Shown here: positions 35,800-43,918 of the stretch, one piece after another
Position numbering within the stretch: position 1 is the stretch's first letter
How the letters are laid out: every line of letters begins with the position of its first letter
Source of the DNA: Bacteroidota bacterium
Lineage (GTDB): Bacteria > Bacteroidota > Bacteroidia > Chitinophagales > Saprospiraceae
DNA length: 64,000 bases
Assembly (NCBI GenBank): GCA_029557915.1
Contig: JAKQHS010000019.1
Location: forward strand, 1 to 64,000
Reading direction: 5' to 3'
The notes under the pieces: model-generated
Seen by the model: only the letters and a program-made list of their open reading frames with translations
What the model was told of the DNA's origin: nothing
Database searches by the model: none
Position numbers and translations under genes: made by a program

Positions 35800-37515
35800 T
35801 CAACGAATCACCGTGACGTCCCCGCGCAGGACCTGCCTGGATTCATCCGCAAACCGGACCCTTGCGACATAAATGTACGCTCCCGGAGGCGCCGGTTTTT
35901 GTCCCGTATAGCCATCCCAGCCACCCGTCCAATCCCCGGGGACGCTCTCTTTGATTTCATAGACCAGTGAACCATACCGGTCGAATATGCGCAGGTACTC
36001 GATGGTTTCAATCTGGGGTCCGTATAGGGTAAACCGGGCATTCCGTTCGCTTCCATCAGAAGATGGAATCTTTAAAATATTGGGCGCAAAAACCCGGAAA
36101 CCCGAATGGAGACGGAGGGTAAATGCATCCTCAGCGGTACACCCTTCCTGACTTAGAAGTTCCGCCCTGATCTTCTGTGTTTTTGTCGGCGAGAGCGTCA
36201 ACGTTTCGCAATGGGAGCACAGGATATCCGGGTCTGCAAACCACTTTATGGATTTGATCTCGTCCTTTCCAAGGTTGGTCTTGACCTTGAGCACAATGGA
36301 TTCACCGGGTTGCAACAGGCTGTCCTCCCCTGCTTCAAATTCAATTTTCGCGGGTTCAATCAACCTGATGTTTTTTTCCGCAGAACAACCATGGCCATCG
36401 GTAATCTTTACCACATAATTTCCGCCGGTCAATTGACCTGCTTTGGGTCCCTGGAAGGATCGTCCATTCAAAAGGAACGAATGCGGGGAGTAGCCGGTCA
36501 GTCCGGATACGGAAATGGATCCGTTGTCCTGGCCGGAACATAACGGGTGTAGCGCCTCAAGATCGAAAGCCAGCGGAGGATCGACGGTCAGGCGTGTCAA
36601 GACCAGACTGTCGCAGCCGCCCATGGTCTTCAAAGTGTCCAGGTATTCCCCGGACATACGGTATTCCGATGGTCCGACGACCAGCCTGGAACCTGCACAA
36701 ATGGTATCCGTCCGCTGTACCCTGATCACATCCTTAGGCCCACCCGCAGTGGCGGAATCCGTCCAATGGAAGTCCTGAAGGGAACGGCCGCAGGCGGTTT
36801 CAATGACCACCTTTGTGGAGCAGCTAAGGAGGATGTCTTTAAGCGCAAAAGTATTGTAAGTACTGCTCAGCGTGTCCATCCCATTCACAATATAAAACCG
36901 GAATGGCCCCTGGCCGCCTGAAGTGACGACGGCTACTATGGAATCGACCTGGTTCCTTTGCACGCGGTCGAAACGATAGGTCAGCGTGTCCGGCGGAAGG
37001 ATCACTTTTTTGTGAATCACATATCCGCAACTGTCATTCACCCTGATATCATAAGTCCCGGCCATCAAACCGGAGTATACATTCTGTGCGGAAGGCGGAC
37101 CATAGGTCTTTCCGCCATCGGTGGAAAGAGCGAAACGAAGCGGGGGTTTTCCATTGATGACATCGATGGTAAAACCACAGATATCCGGTTTGATCGTGAC
37201 TGAAGGTTCCTTATAATTTCCCCCTACCGCTACGTCCCGGGTGGCGGAGGTTCCCGTACCATCTAAGACCAGGACCGTGTATGTACAAGGGGGTAAGTTC
37301 CGGAATTCCGGGCTCGACTGCAGCGACCGGTTGGGGAGTCCGCAGGTATTCCCGACGATTTCATACTGGTAGGAGCCGCTGCCCCCGGTGGCCATGATAA
37401 GGATGGTACCATCGAGACATGCGGCATCCGTGACCATAAAGCTGATATTGATTTGGCCACAGAGGCTGGCCGTGGTCAAGAAATTCAGTATGCAAAAAAG
37501 CCTGAACCGGCCCAT
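35800..37515 (-). CDS. SprB-repeat protein with T9SS type B (CHU_C) sorting domain
   Basis: A 571-residue exported surface protein. After the signal peptide (about 1-20) come several Ig-like/SprB-like beta units, the clearest at LHPLCSGQDNGSISVSGLTG, with regular cysteines. The C-terminal about 90 residues are the gliding-motility-associated (CHU_C) domain: VFAPNILKIPSSDG, then IFDRYGSLVYE, the WDGYTGQ turn and PPGAYIYVARVRF. That is the type B T9SS signal, used for cargo retained or secreted with PorP-like partners. It lies upstream of the esterase gene on the same strand, 89 bp apart. A role in adhesion or gliding is inferred. Confidence 0.88.
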   Translation of the reverse strand: MGRFRLFCILNFLTTASLCGQINISFMVTDAACLDGTILIMATGGSGSYQYEIVGNTCGLPNRSLQSSPEFRNLPPCTYTVLVLDGTGTSATRDVAVGGNYKEPSVTIKPDICGFTIDVINGKPPLRFALSTDGGKTYGPPSAQNVYSGLMAGTYDIRVNDSCGYVIHKKVILPPDTLTYRFDRVQRNQVDSIVAVVTSGGQGPFRFYIVNGMDTLSSTYNTFALKDILLSCSTKVVIETACGRSLQDFHWTDSATAGGPKDVIRVQRTDTICAGSRLVVGPSEYRMSGEYLDTLKTMGGCDSLVLTRLTVDPPLAFDLEALHPLCSGQDNGSISVSGLTGYSPHSFLLNGRSFQGPKAGQLTGGNYVVKITDGHGCSAEKNIRLIEPAKIEFEAGEDSLLQPGESIVLKVKTNLGKDEIKSIKWFADPDILCSHCETLTLSPTKTQKIRAELLSQEGCTAEDAFTLRLHSGFRVFAPNILKIPSSDGSERNARFTLYGPQIETIEYLRIFDRYGSLVYEIKESVPGDWTGGWDGYTGQKPAPPGAYIYVARVRFADESRQVLRGDVTVIR

Positions 37516-37661
37516 CCGCCGAAAATACTATAAAATCTACGGTACACCAATCTCCCCGGGCCGCCAAAGGACGGCCTGGCGGGGGCTGTGGTCAGGGCTG
37601 CATTTCACATGAATTTCGGCTATCTTGCATTGCTTTAATTATTTTAAACCAATTCATATTA

Positions 37662-39233
37662 ATGAAAAGACTGCTTTTATTGACCGTCCTGTTTTGCCTT
37701 ACGGGGACGGCCATTTCTCAGGATAAGGCAGATGATAAAATCAATGCCATCATCCGCAAACAAGGCCTGGAACAGAGTAAAGTCATGGACCATGCTTTTT
37801 TTCTCACCGATGTGTATGGCCCCCGCCTCACCGGTTCCGATATGACAGACCGGGCGGTGGCCTGGGCCGTCGAGGAATTGAAAAAAATGGGGATGCAGAA
37901 TGTGCACACCGAATCCTGGGGCCCATTCGGCAGAGGCTGGGAACTGAAACATTTTGAAATGCACAACCTGGAACCCACTTATTATCCCATTATCGGATAT
38001 CCTAAAGCCTGGACCGGCTCCACCAATGGAATGGTCACCGGGGAAGTGATTTATGTGGATGCCAATACGGATGAAGAACTTGCAAAATACAAGGGAAAAC
38101 TGAAGGGAAAAATAGTATTGCTGGATACCCTGCGCGAAGTGAAGGAGTGGTTTGAACCTTCCGCAACCCGCAGGGAAGCAGAAAATTTGCTGGACATGGC
38201 CAATGCGGACCTGCCGAACCAGATGGGCAGGGGCAATTTCCCGAGGCGCTTTCAGACCGGGGCCGCTTTTGCCGGCAAGATCTGGGACCTGATCAATGAA
38301 GAACAACCGCTCGCGATATTGGACCGGAGTTTCAAAGGGGACCTGGGCACCGTGTTTGTCAGCGGGGCCCGCGCCAAACAAGGGATGCGGGTACAAGACC
38401 CGGGCGCCGTCGTGATTCCCCAGGTCACCATTTCCGTGGAACAATACAACCGGATGTTCAGGCAAATCAAAGCCGGCCTTACGGTCAAGGTTTCCCTTGA
38501 ATTAAGAACAGCCTATACCAATCCCGAGGGCATGGAATACAACATCATTGCCGAAATACCGGGCACCGACCTGAAAGATGAAGTGGTGATGTTTGGTGCG
38601 CATTTCGATTCCTGGCACAGCGCCACCGGGGCCACGGACAATGCCGCGGGTTCGTCAGTCATGATCGAAGCCGCCCGCATCCTGCTTGAAACGATTAAAG
38701 AATCCGGCATTCCCCCACGGAGGACGCTGCGCCTTGCGTTGTGGACCGGGGAAGAACAGGGATTGCTCGGTTCACGTGCCTATGTGAACAAACACCTGGT
38801 GACGAGGGATACCTTCAACAACATCCGGGAGATCAAACCGGAACAGGGTAAAATATCCGCTTATTACAACCTGGATAACGGAACTGGAAAAATCAGAGGG
38901 GTCTACCAGCAGGGCAACAGCGAGGTGGGCCCGGTTTTCAGGACCTGGCTCAATCCGTTTAAAGACCTGGGCGCAGCCACCCTGACTTTACAGAATACCG
39001 GGGGTACGGATCACTTGTCTTTTGACGCGGTCGGGGTTCCGGGTTTCCAGTTTATTCAGGATGAAATATCCTACAGCACCAAAACCCATCATTCCAATAT
39101 GGATACTTGGGACCACCTGCTCGCCGATGACCTCAAACAGGCGGCGATGATCATCGCCTCCTTCGTATATCACACCGCACAACGTAATGAAAAACTGCCC
39201 CGGAAAACGCAGCCTAAAATAGAATCGAACTGA
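37662..39233 (+). CDS. M28-family zinc peptidase, exported
   Basis: A 523-residue periplasmic or secreted di-zinc peptidase. The signal peptide ends AISQ (1-20). Zinc and catalytic residues: His314 (FGAHFDSW), Asp326 (ATDNAAG), Glu364/Glu365 (WTGEEQG), Asp405 (YNLDNGT) and His476 or His477 (THHSNMD). A PA-type insert with KGKIVLLDT (149-156) precedes the catalytic part. It is a distinct paralogue of the M28 gene at 1794, sharing only the core motifs. A -7-like TATCTTGC (37621-37628) lies 33 bp upstream. Confidence 0.91.
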   Translation: MKRLLLLTVLFCLTGTAISQDKADDKINAIIRKQGLEQSKVMDHAFFLTDVYGPRLTGSDMTDRAVAWAVEELKKMGMQNVHTESWGPFGRGWELKHFEMHNLEPTYYPIIGYPKAWTGSTNGMVTGEVIYVDANTDEELAKYKGKLKGKIVLLDTLREVKEWFEPSATRREAENLLDMANADLPNQMGRGNFPRRFQTGAAFAGKIWDLINEEQPLAILDRSFKGDLGTVFVSGARAKQGMRVQDPGAVVIPQVTISVEQYNRMFRQIKAGLTVKVSLELRTAYTNPEGMEYNIIAEIPGTDLKDEVVMFGAHFDSWHSATGATDNAAGSSVMIEAARILLETIKESGIPPRRTLRLALWTGEEQGLLGSRAYVNKHLVTRDTFNNIREIKPEQGKISAYYNLDNGTGKIRGVYQQGNSEVGPVFRTWLNPFKDLGAATLTLQNTGGTDHLSFDAVGVPGFQFIQDEISYSTKTHHSNMDTWDHLLADDLKQAAMIIASFVYHTAQRNEKLPRKTQPKIESN

Positions 39234-39236
39234 ACG

Positions 39237-39282
39237 GGTTTCCCCAGTGCGGACTGCACATAGCGGTTCCGCCGGGGAAACC
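39237..39282. other. Two-step hairpin after the M28 gene
   Basis: ggtttcccc (39237-39245) pairs with ggggaaacc (39274-39282), and inside it gcgga pairs with tccgc. There is no T-tract, so it could slow polymerase or protect an mRNA end instead of acting as a classic terminator. Confidence 0.4.
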
Positions 39283-39317
39283 ATCCCATCGTCCGGCGAG
39301 TTTGTAATTTTACTTTA

Positions 39318-40412
39318 ATGAAACACCCTGTTGAAAAAGTGGCCCTCAGCCTGCTGGAGGGGATTGGACCCGTAACGGCCCGCCAGCTTGTGGCCTATAC
39401 CGGGGAGGCCGTCAATGTATTCCATGCCCGCAGGAAAGAACTGATGAGCATCCCCGGGATCGGTGAAAAAACGGTCCATGCCATCCTTAACCACAAAACG
39501 GCTTTTGAGCACGCCGAGGCCGAACTCGCTTTTGCGGAGCGGCAAGGGATCCGGATCCTTTTTTATGCGGACAAAGGTTATCCTTACCGCCTGAAGGCCT
39601 GTGAAGACAGTCCGGTGGTATTGTATTACAAAGGCCAGGCGGATCTGGACCATCACAGAATCGTTTCCCTCATAGGCACCCGGTCACCGACGGAATGGGG
39701 TAAGGGCCTATGCACCCGCCTGGTTGAAGAACTTCAGGAATATCAGGTACTTGTTGTTTCAGGTCTGGCTTACGGAGTGGATATCACCGCGCACCGCAGG
39801 TGCCTGGACCTGGACATTCCAACCATTGGAGTGCTGGGGAATGGACTGGATAAGATTTATCCATCCGCTCATTTGCCGGTGGCGAAAAAAATGACGGAGA
39901 AGGGCGGTTTGTTGACCCAGTTCCCGACCCGGACCAAACCGGACAGGGAAAATTTCCCGATGAGGAATAAAGTGGTGGCGGGGATGTCCGATGCCATCGT
40001 CGTGGTGGAGTCGGGGAAGGAAGGAGGGTCCATGATCACCGCGGAATACGCGAATCTGTACAACAAGGATGTCTTTGCTTTTCCCGGCAGACCCACCGAC
40101 CCCATGTCCGCGGGATGTAATGCTTTAATTAAAAAGAATAAAGCGGTCCTGGTAGAAAGCGCGGCGGACCTGGTGAGCTTAATGAATTGGGATAAAACAG
40201 GAATTCCGGCCGTCCAGCGAAGCCTCTTTGTGGAGTTGAACGAGCAGGAGCAGAAAATAGTGGAACTGTTGAAGAAGGAGGAATCGGTATGCATCGACCG
40301 GTTGTACCTTGAACTGAACCAGTCCCCCGGTGCTGTGGCCGGTATTTTGTTGGAACTCGAATGCAAAGGAGTGATCAAAGGCTTACCGGGGAAGAGGTAT
40401 ATGTTGATTTAG
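39318..40412 (+). CDS. dprA: DNA-processing protein DprA
   Basis: Cytoplasmic protein that loads RecA on incoming single-stranded DNA in natural transformation. A helix-hairpin-helix start (GIGPVTARQLVAYTG) is followed by the Rossmann-like DprA domain: GTRSPTEWG, SGLAYGVDITAHR, GVLGNGLDKIYPSAH, FPMRNKVVAGMSDAIVVVES and GGSMITAEYA, all as short conserved blocks. The last 60 residues form the winged-helix DprA C-terminal domain. 364 residues is the normal length. No other competence gene is adjacent. Confidence 0.95.
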   Translation: MKHPVEKVALSLLEGIGPVTARQLVAYTGEAVNVFHARRKELMSIPGIGEKTVHAILNHKTAFEHAEAELAFAERQGIRILFYADKGYPYRLKACEDSPVVLYYKGQADLDHHRIVSLIGTRSPTEWGKGLCTRLVEELQEYQVLVVSGLAYGVDITAHRRCLDLDIPTIGVLGNGLDKIYPSAHLPVAKKMTEKGGLLTQFPTRTKPDRENFPMRNKVVAGMSDAIVVVESGKEGGSMITAEYANLYNKDVFAFPGRPTDPMSAGCNALIKKNKAVLVESAADLVSLMNWDKTGIPAVQRSLFVELNEQEQKIVELLKKEESVCIDRLYLELNQSPGAVAGILLELECKGVIKGLPGKRYMLI

Positions 40413-40503
40413 TGAAGGTAATGGGGGAACCGGCCTGTGCCAGAAGTGGTTCCGGATACCGGCTCATGATTTTTTTTTCTAACTTGTATCCAAAGCCTCT
40501 TTC

Positions 40504-42030
40504 ATGAAACCAATCCTCCCGCTTCTCGGTCTGCTCTTTTCTGTTACTTTGGGATTTGCCCAGGCCACTTCCGGTAAACCCAATATTGTCGTGATCTTCT
40601 CCGACGACCATGCCCTCCAGGCCATCGGCGCCTACGGAAGTCCCCACATCAAAACCCCGAACATCGATCGTATTGCAAAGGAAGGGGCCATTTTCAATAA
40701 TGCTTTGTGCACCAACTCAATCTGCGCACCAAGCAGGGCGGTATTGCTTACCGGAAAATACAATCACCTCAACGGACAGATCGACAACAGGACCACGACC
40801 GTAATGGATACCCGCCAGGCTTCCTTTCCCAAATATCTGCAGGAAAACGGGTATACCACGTCCTGGATCGGCAAATGGCATATCAGCAATACCCCCAGGT
40901 TTTTTGATTACTGGAAGGTGCTGCCGGGTCAAGGCGACTATTATAACCCGGATTTTATCCGGATGGACAGTTCACTCGCCCGGATTCCCGGTTATGCCAC
41001 GGACATCATAACCGATGAAGCGCTGCAATGGCTGGACAAGGGGAGGGCAGGGGACAAACCTTTTTGCCTTGTGATTGGCCATAAAACCTCCCACCGGGAA
41101 TGGATGCCGGATATCCGTGACCTGGACGCGTTTAAGGGCAAACCCTTTGCCGTACCTCCTACCTTTTTTGATAAATACGAAGGCCGAAAGGCAGCGGCGC
41201 ACCAGGAAATGGAGATCAGGGACCTGCGTTGGGACTGGGATCTTAAGGTAAATGCAGGGAAATTGCCCATCGTCACGCGGATGGATGCCATCCAGCGCAC
41301 CGGCTGGGATGCCTATTATGAAAAAGAAAACGCCCTGCTCGATACCGCCGCCATGACCAGGGAACAAATCGCCTTGTGGAAGTACCAAAGATATATGCAT
41401 GACTATATGGCCTGCGTGCTGTCGATGGACCGCAATATTGGACGGGTCCTGGATTACCTGGACCGGCACGGACTGGCTGAAAACACCATCGTCCTGTACT
41501 CCTCCGACCAGGGATTTTATCTCGGGGAGCATGGCTGGTATGACAAGCGGTTTATGTATGAACCTTCCCTGCATATGCCCCTGGTCATGCGCTATCCGGC
41601 CCTGATAAAACCCGGTACCCGGGTAGATAAAATGGTCGTGAGTATTGATTTCACGCCGACCCTTCTTGATTTGGCGGGGGTGGGCATTCCTCCGGATATG
41701 CAGGGTGTATCGTTCAGGCCTTTAATCAGCGGGGGGAAATCTGCTTCCTGGAGAAAATCCATGTACTATCATTATTACGAATATCCGGACCATCACCGGG
41801 TTTTGCCTCATTATGGCGTCCGCACCGACCGGTACAAGCTGATCTGTTTTTATGAAGGTTCGGCAAAATCATGGGAATTGTTTGATCTTAAAAAAGATCC
41901 CGATGAATTGAATAATCTGATCGGTCAGAAAAGGCACCAAAAGAGGATCGGCGGGCTCAAAAATGAACTGCGCAGCCTGATGGTCCGGTATAAGGATGAC
42001 CAGGCCCTGGCCCATCTGGGCCGGGACTAA
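40504..42030 (+). CDS. Sulfatase, exported, Cys type
   Basis: A 508-residue arylsulfatase-family enzyme. The signal peptide ends GFAQ (1-20). Metal ligands Asp34-Asp35 (FSDDHA) and the sulfatase signature ICAPSR with Cys74, which must be converted to formylglycine by a maturation enzyme not present here. The second conserved block is IGKWHIS, and SSDQGFYLGEHGWYDKR carries the later metal and catalytic residues. Sulfated polysaccharide or mucin-like sugars are likely substrates in Bacteroidota, but the glycan is not readable. It converges with the DUF4837 gene, 5 bp between stops. Confidence 0.93.
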   Translation: MKPILPLLGLLFSVTLGFAQATSGKPNIVVIFSDDHALQAIGAYGSPHIKTPNIDRIAKEGAIFNNALCTNSICAPSRAVLLTGKYNHLNGQIDNRTTTVMDTRQASFPKYLQENGYTTSWIGKWHISNTPRFFDYWKVLPGQGDYYNPDFIRMDSSLARIPGYATDIITDEALQWLDKGRAGDKPFCLVIGHKTSHREWMPDIRDLDAFKGKPFAVPPTFFDKYEGRKAAAHQEMEIRDLRWDWDLKVNAGKLPIVTRMDAIQRTGWDAYYEKENALLDTAAMTREQIALWKYQRYMHDYMACVLSMDRNIGRVLDYLDRHGLAENTIVLYSSDQGFYLGEHGWYDKRFMYEPSLHMPLVMRYPALIKPGTRVDKMVVSIDFTPTLLDLAGVGIPPDMQGVSFRPLISGGKSASWRKSMYYHYYEYPDHHRVLPHYGVRTDRYKLICFYEGSAKSWELFDLKKDPDELNNLIGQKRHQKRIGGLKNELRSLMVRYKDDQALAHLGRD

Positions 42031-42035
42031 GGGGG

Positions 42036-43106
42036 TCACTTGAAGTGTACCGTCTGGATGATCTCTTCCAGCTGCTGAATAAGGTTGCGCTTATCCAATT
42101 CCGGGGCATATACAAACAGGTCGATGTACAAGAGAGAGTCTTTGGCGGGTGTCTGTATCAGGTAAGTCTGAAAGGGCCCTCCCATAAATTCGATTTTGGT
42201 TTCCCACACTCCGCGGGCCTCGACGCCGTAGTTGCCGTCTATGTTTTTCTGATAAATAAATAAAGGGAGGTCCTGGTCATTGATTTCCATATAGTCCCCG
42301 GGTGAATCGGTACGGACGAAGGTCCGGGAAAAAGTATCCCGGATCCGTTTGAGGCCTTCTGTGGAAAGCTGGCTGGCGTTGAGGTAGGGAACCTTGCCCA
42401 TCACGATATTTGAACTGGATTTTTCCGTTTCTTTTCTCAACCAGGTGCCGCGTTCGTTTTCAGTGGCCACCAGCCAATCGGCCGGAATATCCAAGTCAAT
42501 CTGGTACCGGTTGGCCAGTTGAGCGGCAAGGCCCTTATTGAGGCCGGCGGCATAGGCCGTCGCTTTGATCTGGGTGCGGTCAAATTCACGGATTTGTTTT
42601 GACAAGGCCGGGAAACTGGTCCTGATCCGGCTATAAAGGTCGTCGGGATCCTTGCCTATGATATACAGCAATTGCTGGCCCCTTGCCCAGACATCCCGGT
42701 TGATGAGGTTGGATACCCGGCTTTCTTCCAGGTGTTTTTTCAACCGTTCTTCCCCAACCAGGCTGTGAAGGAGCCGGAGGGAAGTGGAATCCACCCGTGA
42801 AAGGTCGGCAATGAATATATAGTTCCTCAACTCCCGGCGAGGTTTGGCCCCAAGCAGGTCACTGTAAGACATCGGTCTCAGGTCAAAGATGGGTTCCGGC
42901 TGGGGAAGGATCGGGTAAGCAGAACCAAAATACCAGGTTATGGAATCCCCCAGAGGTCCTTCCCACAACTCCGGGTCACAGACGATCACCACGTGATTGG
43001 CTTCGCCAAAAGCATCTACCTGAGGGGTCTTGGACTCCCCCATAAAATCGTTTTTGCAGGCACTGAGAAAGAAGAGGAATAAAATACAACTGAATTGAAA
43101 TTTCAT
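42036..43106 (-). CDS. DUF4837-family lipoprotein
   Basis: A 356-residue lipoprotein restricted, as far as I know, to Bacteroidota. The signal ends in a lipobox FLSAC with Cys17. The body has the DUF4837 pattern: VVIVCDPELWEGPLGDSI early on, an F(D/E)LRPMSYSDLL-like segment, and a C-terminal QTYLIQ-(T)PAKDSLLYIDLFVYAP strand group. Function not known; it is usually a single envelope gene. Confidence 0.83.
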   Translation of the reverse strand: MKFQFSCILFLFFLSACKNDFMGESKTPQVDAFGEANHVVIVCDPELWEGPLGDSITWYFGSAYPILPQPEPIFDLRPMSYSDLLGAKPRRELRNYIFIADLSRVDSTSLRLLHSLVGEERLKKHLEESRVSNLINRDVWARGQQLLYIIGKDPDDLYSRIRTSFPALSKQIREFDRTQIKATAYAAGLNKGLAAQLANRYQIDLDIPADWLVATENERGTWLRKETEKSSSNIVMGKVPYLNASQLSTEGLKRIRDTFSRTFVRTDSPGDYMEINDQDLPLFIYQKNIDGNYGVEARGVWETKIEFMGGPFQTYLIQTPAKDSLLYIDLFVYAPELDKRNLIQQLEEIIQTVHFK

Positions 43107-43179
43107 TTAAATCAAGGATGGTATTTGAATGTAAAATACACAATTATAGATGCATTTTCCGGCAGGATTGGCGGGCATT

Positions 43180-43800
43180 TCATGCTGTTTTTCCTGCCCG
43201 GGCAATCGCAGATTGCCAATTTTTCCAGCCCCTCCAGGCGATCAGGGTGTAGATGAAAAAGAGGAGGGCAAACAGGTAACCGCCGCGCATGATAAACACA
43301 GGGATGGACACCAGGTCGATGACGATCCAGAAAATCCAGTTCTCCATTTTTCTTTTGACAAGCATCAGGGTTGCGGAGACGGAATATACGGTCAGGGCCG
43401 CATCGGTAAAGGGAAAGGCCGCAGTGGTTGGCCGCATGACCAGGCCGAGGATGAGGGAAAGGCCGGCACTCGCCAAAATCCAATAGACCAGTTCTTTGGA
43501 TTTTAAACTGCTGACCGCCAAGACTTTTGAATTTTGTGTACCCTTGGCAGCAGCCCAGTGGTACCAACCCACAAAACCCAAAACAACATAAAAGACCTGG
43601 AGCAGGGCATCGCTCAGCAGATGCAGTTGGAACCAACTGGCCCAGGCCCAAAGCCCGCTGGACAGGATTCCCCAGGGCCAGCAGCTTGGATTGTTGCGTG
43701 CGGCCTGGATGATATAAGCCAGTCCGGTGAGAAAAGAAGCCCACTGGACCCAGCCCAGGGAAACGGCCTGAGCGCCCAGGGTTCTGAGGAGATCAGACAT
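43180..43800 (-). CDS. pnuC: Nicotinamide mononucleoside transporter PnuC
   Basis: A 206-residue inner-membrane facilitator for nicotinamide riboside or a related vitamin. About seven hydrophobic helices; the family motifs are NPSCWPWGILSSGLW (N-terminal WG(I/L) region), DALLQVFYVVLGFVGWYHW with the Q-Y-GWY signature, and the C-terminal NWIFWIVIDLVSIPVFI. It could be a PnuT-like thiamine carrier, but no TPP riboswitch is visible upstream. Single-gene unit. Confidence 0.92.
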   Translation of the reverse strand: MSDLLRTLGAQAVSLGWVQWASFLTGLAYIIQAARNNPSCWPWGILSSGLWAWASWFQLHLLSDALLQVFYVVLGFVGWYHWAAAKGTQNSKVLAVSSLKSKELVYWILASAGLSLILGLVMRPTTAAFPFTDAALTVYSVSATLMLVKRKMENWIFWIVIDLVSIPVFIMRGGYLFALLFFIYTLIAWRGWKNWQSAIARAGKTA

Positions 43801-43918
43801 GAGTATACCCCTTATTCAAGTGATTCCAAGATGCGGGAAGAGGGCAATTCCTTTTTCCATGCTACCGGTAAAATAAAAAGGGCCATACCTCCGGGCACCA
43901 GGGAGAGGGGTCCTTTAT

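Noticed and set aside
37624-37661. Start of the second M28 gene further upstream
   Set aside because: The ATG at 37662 begins a clean signal peptide and follows a -7-like element; nothing upstream improves it.
43801-43918. Possible thiamine-pyrophosphate riboswitch before pnuC
   Set aside because: The conserved CTGAGA and ACCTGATC-type elements are not present on the minus strand.
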